From positions 1-51,767 of the forward strand of contig JAAEMK010000087.1 in assembly GCA_024225635.1 (NCBI GenBank): a DNA stretch of 51,767 nucleotides, read 5' to 3'. Origin of the DNA: Desulfobacteraceae bacterium (GTDB taxonomy: Bacteria; Desulfobacterota; Desulfobacteria; Desulfobacterales; Desulfobacteraceae). The notes beneath the pieces were generated by a model. The model had not been told where the DNA came from, ran no database searches, and saw nothing but the letters and a program-made list of their open reading frames with translations. Numbering within the stretch: the first letter of the stretch is position 1; each line of letters begins with the position of its first letter. Positions 35,101 to 42,805 of this stretch are shown here, piece by piece. Position numbers and translations under genes: made by a program.

Positions 35101-35232
35101 TGTCTTGATGGTAAAGGTCGGGTCCTCCAGGCGGCCGAGCTTCTCAAAGGCGAGGATGCCGCCGCCGAGAAGGAGAATGGTCAGCACCACCATAAAGGTT
35201 CTGTTTTTCAGCGCAAATTCAGCCGGATTCAT
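32191..35232 (-). CDS. RND efflux transporter (HAE-type, AcrB-like)
   Basis: This 1013-aa inner membrane pump has the RND layout: twelve membrane segments and two large periplasmic loops. In segment 4 the proton-relay motif reads GMLVDNAIVVADG, keeping the first aspartate but with Asn in place of the second. The lysine in segment 10 is kept in GMLIKNAIVLIEQ. Early residues NRTFMVVLTILLLGGGILA and QYPGATPLEVEEEV fit the hydrophobe/amphiphile exporter group. It should export hydrophobic compounds by proton antiport with its adaptor and TolC. Its start overlaps the adaptor stop (ATGA at 35229-35232). The substrate is unknown. Confidence 0.93.
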   Translation of the reverse strand: MNPAEFALKNRTFMVVLTILLLGGGILAFEKLGRLEDPTFTIKTALVVTQYPGATPLEVEEEVTDLVEEAIKSMGQVKEIYSTSQEGLSLVYVDMKDEFHKTQLPQIWDELRRKVNDIQKRLPPGAGPSMVNDDFGDVYGVFFALTGDNYTPAQLKDYAEYLKKELLLCDEVAKIDFWGIQQEAIYIEFERAKLAGLGIPPQLIYQTLHLQNVVEPSGQVDVNTEYMRISPTGEFKSETMIADTLIGGANGMVRLGDIATIRRGYYEPSRSMMRYNGKSCIGLGISTVDGGNVITMGDAVKKKLHELEGRQPPGMDLNIIYYQSRVVTESVNAFLANLGEAVVIVVVLLMLFMGWQSGMLIGMILLLTILGTFMGMLLMDINLQKISLGALILALGMLVDNAIVVADGILVRVERGEGREQAARKVVQENRWPLLGATFVAILAFTAIGYAPGNVGEFCRSLFQVMAISLLLSWLFAVTITPLFCVWFLKIPETTGGKDPYDRPMFRAYRRMLHLSLRGRYITVLVTLALLVVSIMGFKSIPSAFFPGSTQRYFYVNYWKPQGTHINHTADDMARIQADIRKMEGVTNITTFVGEGALRFLLTYDYQIPNSSYGQLLVEVEDYTQVDGLVSKVNDYLAANYPDSEPYAKKIISGPPITFQVEARFRGPDIDVLQKLAVQAKAIMQQTPNTRDVRTDWRQKMRVIRPQFSETQARQAGVSRSELAKAIHWNFNGVIAGLYRESDEMIPIITRPPKNERDSVNDLNNVQIYSAMKHAFIPIGQVVTKVKPVWEWPLIQRRDQQRAVTVQCNPAKGLAAPLRLAMKDKIEALPLPSGYTMEWVGEFDASADARGPLKKIFPLCALGMFVIVVGLFNSIRRPMVIFLTVPLSIMGIAAGLLSMNLAFGFMSILGFLGLSGMLIKNAIVLIEQVEILLREGYPPYKAVLDSAVSRMRPVIMASGTTILGMLPLVFDPMFATMAVTIMSGLLVATFLTLIIVPVFYCLMYRIKSDHNYL

Positions 35233-36371
35233 TGAATGCGTCCTTTCATGGAAATGGCGTTGAGCTTCATGGTAGAGGTTATAAAATCAACACCTTCGGT
35301 AACTATCCGCTCTCCAATGGAAAGCCCGTTTGTGACGACAATGCGGGAGGAGCCGTTCAGGCCGCCCACCTCGACCTTTTTCTTGACGGCCGTGGAGGAA
35401 GTCTCGTCAAACACCCACACCGAGGACTCCCCGCTGTTGTCCGTGACCAGGGCCCTGGCCGGAATGGTGATGATCTCGGGCTGTTTTTCCGGGGTTGACC
35501 AGACCACCTCGGCGGTCATGCCGGGCAGCACCATGAAATCCCCGGGGGCCGGCATGGTAAAAACCATGGCATAGGTGCGGGTGATCCTGTCCGCCTCGGT
35601 GTTCCACTCCTTGAGCTGAATATCAAACTTCTGATCCGCCCGGCAAGGAAAGGTGGCAAGGGCCGCTTCCCCGCTATTGAGGCCGTGGTTGATGATCTCG
35701 TTCTCAGGCACCTTGATCTCGATCTCCAGGGTGGAGATATCGTGGAGTCCGACCACGACCCTGCCGGCCTGGACCATCTCGTGGTTTTCGATGAGCTGAA
35801 GGGTGATGATACCGTCATAGGGCGCACGGAGAGAGGTGTAGCTAAGCTGGTGCCGGGCGATCCGAAGCTGGGCCTTGACGGCGTCCACCGAGGCTGTGAG
35901 GGTATTGACCGCGTTTTGGGCATGGTCGTAATCGGCCTGGGGCACCACATTCTGGGAAAAGAGCTTTTTCACCCTGGCAAAATCGAGCTTTGCCGTCTCA
36001 AGCTGGGAAACGGAGCCCGCCTTCTGTGCCTCCAGCACCTGGATCTTATCCTTGTAATCCTGGGAATCGATCTGCATGAGCACCTGGCCCTTTTTTACGG
36101 CATCGCCGGGCTTTATGTTCACCCGCACCAGGGGGCCGCTCACCCTGAACGCAAGCTTTGCCGTGTTGGAAGCCTTGACGGTTCCGGGATAACTCTTGGC
36201 GGTCACGGAATTGATGCCGTGGATACGCTCCAGCACCACACCGTGGGAACCCGAAGAGCCGGGCTTATCTGATCCGTTCTCATCTGCCTGGGCCAGGCTC
36301 TGTTGGGCAACGAACAAACACGATGCCATGAGAGCCACCATGCCGACCACAATCAATAGTCTGTTTTTCAT
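35229..36371 (-). CDS. RND periplasmic adaptor protein (membrane fusion protein)
   Basis: This 380-aa protein has an N-terminal signal segment and the adaptor layout: a lipoyl half (VSGPLVRVNIKPGDAVKKGQVL), a helical hairpin (about residues 110-170), the second lipoyl half (LRAPYDGIITLQLIENHEMV), a beta barrel and a membrane-proximal domain ending in VTEGVDFITSTMKL. A cysteine occurs in MASCLF, but the residue at -3 is Met, so a lipoprotein signal is doubtful. It joins the RND pump to TolC. Its gene follows TetR by 21 bp and overlaps the pump start by 4 nt. Confidence 0.9.
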   Translation of the reverse strand: MKNRLLIVVGMVALMASCLFVAQQSLAQADENGSDKPGSSGSHGVVLERIHGINSVTAKSYPGTVKASNTAKLAFRVSGPLVRVNIKPGDAVKKGQVLMQIDSQDYKDKIQVLEAQKAGSVSQLETAKLDFARVKKLFSQNVVPQADYDHAQNAVNTLTASVDAVKAQLRIARHQLSYTSLRAPYDGIITLQLIENHEMVQAGRVVVGLHDISTLEIEIKVPENEIINHGLNSGEAALATFPCRADQKFDIQLKEWNTEADRITRTYAMVFTMPAPGDFMVLPGMTAEVVWSTPEKQPEIITIPARALVTDNSGESSVWVFDETSSTAVKKKVEVGGLNGSSRIVVTNGLSIGERIVTEGVDFITSTMKLNAISMKGRIQ

Positions 36372-36392
36372 TTCTAGATTCCTTGTTATTGG

Positions 36393-37043
36393 TTAATTGT
36401 CCGCGGGCAGACCTAAAAGCATCTGGGTCTGGAGAACGATCAGATCTTCCATCTGCTTTAGATACTTCCGGTCATACTGTTTTATCTTGAGAAAACCCAA
36501 AATACTCTGGGCATTCTCGGCATGGGAAATGACCGGGGACGTGATGAGCATGGTGTGGAGGAATGCCTCTTCATCATCGAGCTCCGGCTTGATCCGCTTG
36601 AAAAACCGTCTGATACATTCAATGTTTGGGACCAGAATCTCATCGTAGAGCAGCTGCATGAGCCTGTCCCTGGCATGGAGCACCTGGTAAATAACCCGGC
36701 TGTGCCACCAGGGTTTTTCAGGATCAAAGGTCAGGTCTATCTCCCTTTTGACAATGGCGCGGATGGCCTGGGACTGCACCTCGGGCCGGTCCAGGTGCTC
36801 CTCAAAGGGCGCAAGGGTCTTTGAGTAGGGAAGGCTTCTCTGCACCTGGGTTGCGGCCCGGATCACGGCCTCGAACAGTTTCTCCTTGGACTTGAAATGG
36901 TAATGGATGCAGCCGATGTTCTGGCCTGCACGCTCTGCTATGGCACGGATGGACACACTTGAGAATCCATGCTTGGCTGCAAGTTCTCCGGCAGCCTGGA
37001 TCAGCAGATCCCTTGTCTGCTGCCCAATGGAGTAGTTTGCCAT
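36393..37043 (-). CDS. TetR family regulator of the efflux operon
   Basis: This 216-aa regulator has a TetR helix-turn-helix (IRAIAERAGQNIGCIHYHFKSKEKLF, quoted in part as AERAGQNIGCIHYHF) and a C-terminal domain like that of CecR/YbiH-type proteins. ATG 37043 was chosen because AAGGAG stands 5 nt upstream; a 24-codon extension has no site. It is the first gene of the TetR, adaptor, RND and TolC operon, so it should autoregulate and control efflux in response to an exported compound. Confidence 0.88.
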   Translation of the reverse strand: MANYSIGQQTRDLLIQAAGELAAKHGFSSVSIRAIAERAGQNIGCIHYHFKSKEKLFEAVIRAATQVQRSLPYSKTLAPFEEHLDRPEVQSQAIRAIVKREIDLTFDPEKPWWHSRVIYQVLHARDRLMQLLYDEILVPNIECIRRFFKRIKPELDDEEAFLHTMLITSPVISHAENAQSILGFLKIKQYDRKYLKQMEDLIVLQTQMLLGLPADN

Positions 37044-37063
37044 TTGATCTCCTTGGTTGTTAA

Positions 37064-37133
37064 CAAACGATTCACATCTTCGACATAATTCAAACGAACG
37101 ACCAAATTTATACACTCGATCAAATTAAGTCAA
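37064..37133 (-). promoter_or_regulatory. Candidate promoter and operator region of the efflux operon
   Basis: On the minus strand, TTGACT (37133-37128) is followed after 15 bp by TATAAA (37112-37107). The spacer is short. Downstream, CAAACGA (plus-strand reading) occurs at 37064-37070 and 37091-37097, which could be half sites for the TetR protein. Confidence 0.35.
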
Positions 37134-37330
37134 GTGTCTAAATTGTAATTTCAACAGCAGGGCATACAGCCCGCTTCCGTGATAGAAGGGGCTTCCCAAC
37201 GTTTCTTTGTTTATCGTCTGAATGAACTGTTCTTGGAACGCTACATCATTCACATATCGTATCTTCTATAAAATTGAAAGAGGTTTTTCCACGGAAGCGT
37301 TCTGCATGAAAAAGGCGCAAGGGTTTGAAA
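37134..37330. other. Intergenic region between efflux operon and chemotaxis operon
   Basis: No complete gene is visible in this stretch. It leads into the short MerR-like fragment at 37331-37387 on the plus strand. Confidence 0.4.
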
Positions 37331-37387
37331 ATGGTGGGAAAGACCATTGGAGAGGTAAGTCGTCGTACCGGCGTGACCGTTATTTAA
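37331..37387 (+). pseudogene. MerR-like N-terminal fragment
   Basis: An 18-residue frame (MVGKTIGEVSRRTGVTVI) matches the start of MerR family regulators, where T-I-G-E-V-A-R-R-T-G-V-T-V opens the DNA-binding domain. It ends at TAA 37385-37387, exactly where the convergent degenerate MCP-like gene ends. The rest of the regulator is absent, so a MerR gene was probably truncated by the rearrangement that placed the chemotaxis operon here. Confidence 0.4.
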
Positions 37388-39312
37388 AACAGTTCAATAT
37401 TATCATCAAACTCACTGTCTTCATCTTTATCTTCAGGGCTTATGGGATCTTCAGCAGAGATCTCTTCTTCCTCAAACAGGTCGATGTTTGAATCCATGTC
37501 GATTGCTGAATCTTCCGGGATAATCTCCGGCGGCTCCCCGGCGGAAGGCTCTTCAATCAGGCTGGCATGTACCGCTCTTTCGCTTTCCATTGTGTAACGC
37601 TGGGATGCCTCGATCACACTGGTTGCTGTTTTTTGGTGATCCTCTTTCTTCCAGCGGCTGAGCTGTTCAAGCAACGCCTCCGACCGGTTCAGCAGCAGTG
37701 TCATTCTGGCTGAGAAATCAGGCATGAAGGAGAGCTCTGATTTGACATCGGCAATGGATGCTTCCAGTTTTTGTGACAACTTGGAAGTCGTTGACGAATT
37801 TTTCAAAAACACATGATACGCATTGGAAATGGCTCGTTTACTTTGATCAAGAGTTAATTCCTTGGAGGTGTCCACCTGGGAAGCCTGTTCCTGCATATGG
37901 GATGGTTCGTTTCCCAGCCCCCCCCTTAAACCCTTGATTTTTGAAATAATATCAGTAACTCCTTCCGTAAAATGGTTTGTGCTGTCGGATGTGCGCGCAA
38001 CCTCTTTGGCAAAGACTTCAAGGGTGCGGCCCATCTTCCCGAGATGGGCGGACTTGATGATGGCATTCAGGGCTTTTCTGTGGAGGTCCAAGCTCAGTTT
38101 TTGAACATCTTCAATGTGGTTTGATAATTGCTCGGTTGCTTCCGAAGCTTCTGAAAAAGCTATTTCAACCTGACTGTTCAGGTCATTTGCCTGGGACATG
38201 AGGTCGCTCAGGTTTTCCAGGCTTGCGGTTATCACTGAAAACGGACTTTTCGCATTATTCTCATCTGCGATGCGAATAATGGATCTCTCCATGCATTCAA
38301 CCAGTTCCGACTCTTTGAACTCGATTGTCTCAAAGGCGGTCAGGATTTTCCGGTATGCCTCATCTATTTCCAAAACAGCCTTTTTGATCTGTGCATTTTG
38401 AAGCCTGACAATGGGGTAGGCCTGGTTGACGCCATCGGTAAAGGAAACTTTGCGGCCCGTGTCCCGGGGGGGCGGGACGCAAAGTTTTTCAGCATCCTTC
38501 AATGCCATGACCACATGCTCGATCTGCTGCCTTACAATATCGTGAAATTGAATTGCCATGACAATTTGACTGACCTGATTTGCGATATCACCGGAACATT
38601 CACCCGCATTCCTGAGTGAGGAAAGGGATGTGTCCATGAGCCGGCTGATTTCAGAGGTTGCCCCATGTACAATTTTTTCGGCAGAGCCGGAGAGGGTTGA
38701 AAGGTGATCCAGATGATTTGACAGCTTTTCCTGGGATTTGATCTGCTGCACGCGGGTTGATACCGTGTCGTCATACAGGGCTTGTGATATGGCTCCCATC
38801 TGGCTGGAAAGTTGTTTTACTTCCTCAACAAAAGCGGCAAACATTTCAGCTGATTTTTTGGAACGGTTGCTTTCGATGGCGATATTAAAAGCGATAACAT
38901 TAAGGAGAAAGGGAATTTTGTCGGTTTGGGTACACAGTCCGGAGAGTTTTTCCAGGTGGCTGTTGCCGGCATGGAGACTTTCCAGGCTTTCTGAAATTTC
39001 CCTCTGAAAGGATTTCAGCTTTTCAACGGATTCCCGGGCAAATTCCCCCGCATTCGCAAGGGGCATCTCACCGGTCCTGTTGTCAACGAACTCCACGGCT
39101 TCCATGACCATATGGGAGAGTTCTTCGGTTTCGGCATATATGCTCTGAAGTTTTTCCCCTATTTTTAAAAATTCCGGTTCCACGTCGGTCATGAGAGATC
39201 CGATGGATCTGGAAAGACCGGACAATTGGGAGCCAATGAGTGTTATCTGTTTTTCGGGAGATGCGATCCCCTTCTTGATCATATCCAGGAGCAGGTGTAT
39301 TTTCTCTTTCAT
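37384..39312 (-). CDS. Soluble, degenerate MCP-like coiled-coil protein
   Basis: This 642-aa protein has no membrane segment and consists mostly of helices like an MCP signalling domain. Two regions resemble the receptor hairpin tip but have lost its consensus: LLNVIAFNIAIESNRSKKSA (about residues 145-165) and KALNAIIKSAHLGKMGRTLE (about 425-445). Both keep the N-x-I-x-S/A-x-x pattern and lack the usual R-A-G-E-x-G-K-G-F. The C-terminal 70 residues are very acidic and end in DDNIELF. It may act as a scaffold or decoy for CheA/CheW arrays, or as a CheA input without methylation. It is the last gene of the chemotaxis operon, 21 bp after CheW. No named family is assigned. Confidence 0.65.
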   Translation of the reverse strand: MKEKIHLLLDMIKKGIASPEKQITLIGSQLSGLSRSIGSLMTDVEPEFLKIGEKLQSIYAETEELSHMVMEAVEFVDNRTGEMPLANAGEFARESVEKLKSFQREISESLESLHAGNSHLEKLSGLCTQTDKIPFLLNVIAFNIAIESNRSKKSAEMFAAFVEEVKQLSSQMGAISQALYDDTVSTRVQQIKSQEKLSNHLDHLSTLSGSAEKIVHGATSEISRLMDTSLSSLRNAGECSGDIANQVSQIVMAIQFHDIVRQQIEHVVMALKDAEKLCVPPPRDTGRKVSFTDGVNQAYPIVRLQNAQIKKAVLEIDEAYRKILTAFETIEFKESELVECMERSIIRIADENNAKSPFSVITASLENLSDLMSQANDLNSQVEIAFSEASEATEQLSNHIEDVQKLSLDLHRKALNAIIKSAHLGKMGRTLEVFAKEVARTSDSTNHFTEGVTDIISKIKGLRGGLGNEPSHMQEQASQVDTSKELTLDQSKRAISNAYHVFLKNSSTTSKLSQKLEASIADVKSELSFMPDFSARMTLLLNRSEALLEQLSRWKKEDHQKTATSVIEASQRYTMESERAVHASLIEEPSAGEPPEIIPEDSAIDMDSNIDLFEEEEISAEDPISPEDKDEDSEFDDNIELF

Positions 39313-39333
39313 AATACCCCCATCGTTATCTGT

Positions 39334-39858
39334 TTACGCAGAGGCTTCACTGGTCTCCGGCCCTGCCGCGGATTGCCTTTCCATCTCCTGTACCCCCTCA
39401 AGCTCCTCGACGGAGAACACCCTGTCGATATCCAGGAGAATTATAAACTCCTCATTCTTTTTGCCCATTCCCTTGATAAAATCGGTTCGAAGCCGGGTAC
39501 CGATTTTCGGTGCCGGCTCTATCTGACCGGGTTCCAGCTCCAGCACTTCCTGAACGGAATCGGCAAGTGCGCCAAGGAGGGAGAGATTCCCGTCAATGAT
39601 AACTTCCATGATGATGATGCAGGTATCCACGGTCTTTTCCGTTGCCGTCATGCCGAATTTCAGGCGAAGGTCCACCACCGGCACCACCCCGCCCCTCAGG
39701 TTGATCACCCCGCGCATGAAAGCGGGCATCCGGGGCACCCGGGTTACCTCGGTAAAATCAAGGACTTCACGTACCTGTTTAATGTCAATTGCATAGGTCT
39801 CTTCATTGAGCATAAATGTCAGGTACTGGCCTGTTTCGGTGATTCCTTCAATTGCCAT
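39334..39858 (-). CDS. cheW: CheW coupling protein
   Basis: This 174-aa protein is a single CheW domain (YLTFMLNEETYAIDIKQVREVL, in part; VTRVPRMPAFMRGVINLRGGVVPVVDL) that links chemoreceptors to CheA. It has a slightly extended, Ala/Ser/Glu-rich C-terminal tail. It lies 18 bp downstream of the double-dCache receptor gene and 21 bp upstream of the degenerate MCP-like gene, so its stoichiometry with these proteins is set by one transcript. Confidence 0.93.
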   Translation of the reverse strand: MAIEGITETGQYLTFMLNEETYAIDIKQVREVLDFTEVTRVPRMPAFMRGVINLRGGVVPVVDLRLKFGMTATEKTVDTCIIIMEVIIDGNLSLLGALADSVQEVLELEPGQIEPAPKIGTRLRTDFIKGMGKKNEEFIILLDIDRVFSVEELEGVQEMERQSAAGPETSEASA

Positions 39859-39876
39859 TTTTAAACCTCTCCTGTA

Positions 39877-42759
39877 TTAATAGGTTTCAAATTCATCATC
39901 CAGGGAGTCACCCTTTGCCGGGCTTTCACTGACCTCAATGTGCATGCCTTTTTGTATTTCATCCACGGTTTGTCTCTGCCCGGATGGGGAAGGGATGCGT
40001 TTGATTCCTGTCTCATTCGGTAATTGAATGGCCGCCTCTGTTTGTACCGGCGTCTTGACGGCATTGTCTATCTTAAAAAAGCCTACGGATTCCTGGAGCT
40101 GCTCCGCCTGTGCCGAGAGCTCTTCGGCCGTTGAGGACATCTCTTCCGCAGCGGCGGCGTTCTGCTGGATCACCTGGTCAAGCTGGGACAGGGCCTGGTT
40201 GATCTGCTCCGCGCCGATATTCTGTTCATTGGAAGCTGCATTGATCTCCTGGACCAGTTCCGCTGTTTTGCGAATATCAGGAACGATTTTCCCCAGCATT
40301 TCCCCCGCGTTTTCCGCAATCTCCACACTGGATACGGAGAGATTGCTGATTTCAGCCGCCGCTGCCTGGCTTCGCTCCGCCAGTTTTCGGACGGCATCGG
40401 CAACCACGGCAAACCCTTTGCCGTGTTCTCCGGCCCGTGCCGCCTCGATGGCCGCGTTCAGTGCAAGCATATTGGTCTGGCGGGAAATCTCTTCGATGAT
40501 CGAGATCTTATCCGCGATCTCCTTCATGGCATCCACGGTTTGAACAACGGCCCGGCCGCCATTTTCAGCGTCGTCGGCGGCTTGAACGGCCAGCTGTTCG
40601 GTCTGCTGGGCATTTTCGGCATTCTGCTGTATATTGGCTGTCATCTGTTCCATGGAGGCGGAGGCCTCTTCCGCTGCCGATGCCTGCTCCGTGGCGCCCT
40701 GGGATAACTGCTCGGATGCCGAACTGAGGCTCAGGCTCCCTGACGCCACATTGTCCGATCCTGTTTTTACATCCACCACGATGGTTTTCAGGTTGGACAC
40801 CATCCGGCCCATGGAATCGGCCAGCATGCCGATCTCATCCTTCTGGTCGACATCGGACGTCACGTTTAAATTACCGTCGGCCACGGTCCTTGTAAGCTGT
40901 ACGTTCTTGAGGATGGGGCGGGTCATTCCGTTTGCGATCATCAGGGCGATAAAGCCGACGATCACCGCCATGATCATGCCCATAAACAACAATGAGAAAA
41001 GAAGTGTCCGGATCGGCGCCCTTACTTCGGCCTGACCGATCTCAGCCAGGATCGCCCAGGTGGTCTCCCCGATTTGAACAGGCGCATAGGCCGAAAGCAC
41101 CGGTTTATCGTTGTAGTCTGAAATGACCTTACGGTCTGTCTTGCCGGAAAGCGCCTCCCTGGCAGCTTCCGTATCAACCTTGCCCTTGGACGGGTTTGCA
41201 AACGACGCCTTGACCGTATGGTTCTGGGAATCCAGGGAGGAGTCCGACCGCATCAGCATATCGCTTCCGATAAGATAGGTCTCCCCGGTCTCTCCCATGC
41301 CCGTCCGTTCTGTCATGATTGCGTTGAAGGCCTCCGGGGATAGCTGAAGGGCGGCAATTGCCTCGATCTCGCCTTTATTGTTGAGAACCGGCTGGGCAAT
41401 GAAGGCGCAGGGTTCGTTGTTGCTCGCGGCATATGGTTCAAAATCAGCGACCCCGTATGTTCTGGTCTTAATGACCCTTGCGATGAGCCTGCCCAACCCG
41501 GAATCCGCATATTTGCCATTTACAAAATTGCTCCTGTAATCATCCTCCTTTGCAACCGTATAGAAACAGAACCCGTCCGGATTGATCATGAATAAATCAT
41601 GGTAACCGTACATTTCCGTATACCTGGCAAAATAGTAGGTTCCGGATTCGTCCTTCGGGCAGAAAGCCTCCGCAACGTCTATTTCAGCCAGCAGTCCCCA
41701 TGTTGCCTCCCCGATTTTGGCATGGGTATAGGCCGACAGAACCGGGTTGCCGTTATAATCCTTGATCACTTCGGCCTCGGTTGCCCCGTTTAGAGCAGCT
41801 TTTGACGCCACGGTGTCAACTTTGCCTTTCACGGGATTCTTGAATGATGCGGCAACCGAGCGATGCTCCTTGTCCTTAAAGGCGTCGCTGCGCATCAAGA
41901 GGTCGCCGCCCACAAGATAGGTCTCGCCGGTATCTCCCAGGCCGGCCCGCTGGCCCATGATTGTGTTAACGGCATCAAGGGAAATCTGAAGGGCAACCAC
42001 CCCGATAAGCTTGCCATCCTCCATGATGGGCGCGGCCACGAACTGGGCGGGCGCACCCGCGGCCGGGGCATAGGGTTTTGTATCCGTAAGCGCCACCCTC
42101 CCCTCTTTTACCGCAATGCGCCATGAATCCCTGAGTGATGAATTGATCATCTCCGCCCGCTGGCCGAAATCGGACTCCTTGGTAACGGAAAATGCGATAT
42201 CGCCATGTTCAGGATCCATTAAAAACAGGTCGTAGTAGCCATATCGTTCCATGTAATTTTTCAAGACGGGAAAGTAGTAGTCATGTAATTCCCTGTATGA
42301 GGGGGGGGCATCATATTGTTCATTGCTACGGCCCCTGAATTTCCCCCCGGCATATCCGCCGTTTACCTGAAATACGCCATTCAGGTCTTTTATTGCCCGA
42401 TGGATGAACGGATTGTCGGCAAACACACCGGCATCCCCCATTCTGTCCGAGAAATAGGCTTCAATCTGGTTCTTTTTAATTTCACGCAGGGCGATAAGCT
42501 TGTTTACGGCTTCATGGCGAAGGGTCCCCACCGTTTCAACAAGAACCCCCATGTCCCCTTTTCGTTCTGCAAAGGATTTCTCAATCTGGTGCATCTTGAT
42601 CCCTCTCACGGATTCAAGCTGGTCAAATGATTTATCCATCAGTGAACGGGTTGCCAGCCGTCCGGCCCACAACCCGCCGATTACCATGGGAATCAGGCCG
42701 ATAAGCAGAAAAAGCCCGATCAGTTTCGGTTTCATTTTGATGTCTTTGAGTCTTAACAT
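39877..42759 (-). CDS. Chemoreceptor with duplicated dCache-type sensor
   Basis: This 960-aa receptor has a membrane segment near residues 13-32. A periplasmic region holds two similar sensor units (about 173-365 and 383-578); both contain DLFxxxP, GETYLxGxDxLMRSD, KGKVDTxAxxAL and a PVLSAY...TWxxLAEI end. A second membrane segment (about 580-605) leads to HAMP and an MCP signalling domain with the tip [27 protein letters not shown], recognised in part. The C-terminus reads SLDDEFETY, a possible CheR/CheB docking tail. ATG 42759 was chosen because GGGAGG precedes it; a longer reading lacks support and overlaps the upstream gene. The ligand is unknown. Confidence 0.9.
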   Translation of the reverse strand: MLRLKDIKMKPKLIGLFLLIGLIPMVIGGLWAGRLATRSLMDKSFDQLESVRGIKMHQIEKSFAERKGDMGVLVETVGTLRHEAVNKLIALREIKKNQIEAYFSDRMGDAGVFADNPFIHRAIKDLNGVFQVNGGYAGGKFRGRSNEQYDAPPSYRELHDYYFPVLKNYMERYGYYDLFLMDPEHGDIAFSVTKESDFGQRAEMINSSLRDSWRIAVKEGRVALTDTKPYAPAAGAPAQFVAAPIMEDGKLIGVVALQISLDAVNTIMGQRAGLGDTGETYLVGGDLLMRSDAFKDKEHRSVAASFKNPVKGKVDTVASKAALNGATEAEVIKDYNGNPVLSAYTHAKIGEATWGLLAEIDVAEAFCPKDESGTYYFARYTEMYGYHDLFMINPDGFCFYTVAKEDDYRSNFVNGKYADSGLGRLIARVIKTRTYGVADFEPYAASNNEPCAFIAQPVLNNKGEIEAIAALQLSPEAFNAIMTERTGMGETGETYLIGSDMLMRSDSSLDSQNHTVKASFANPSKGKVDTEAAREALSGKTDRKVISDYNDKPVLSAYAPVQIGETTWAILAEIGQAEVRAPIRTLLFSLLFMGMIMAVIVGFIALMIANGMTRPILKNVQLTRTVADGNLNVTSDVDQKDEIGMLADSMGRMVSNLKTIVVDVKTGSDNVASGSLSLSSASEQLSQGATEQASAAEEASASMEQMTANIQQNAENAQQTEQLAVQAADDAENGGRAVVQTVDAMKEIADKISIIEEISRQTNMLALNAAIEAARAGEHGKGFAVVADAVRKLAERSQAAAAEISNLSVSSVEIAENAGEMLGKIVPDIRKTAELVQEINAASNEQNIGAEQINQALSQLDQVIQQNAAAAEEMSSTAEELSAQAEQLQESVGFFKIDNAVKTPVQTEAAIQLPNETGIKRIPSPSGQRQTVDEIQKGMHIEVSESPAKGDSLDDEFETY

Positions 42760-42805
42760 TCCAGCCTCCCTGTTTTTAAGGGTTGATGTGTCATGGTCCG
42801 TATTT

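Noticed and set aside
37222-37491. 89-codon plus-strand frame
   Set aside because: It overlaps the 3' end of the degenerate MCP-like gene and reads it in antisense; no domain is visible.
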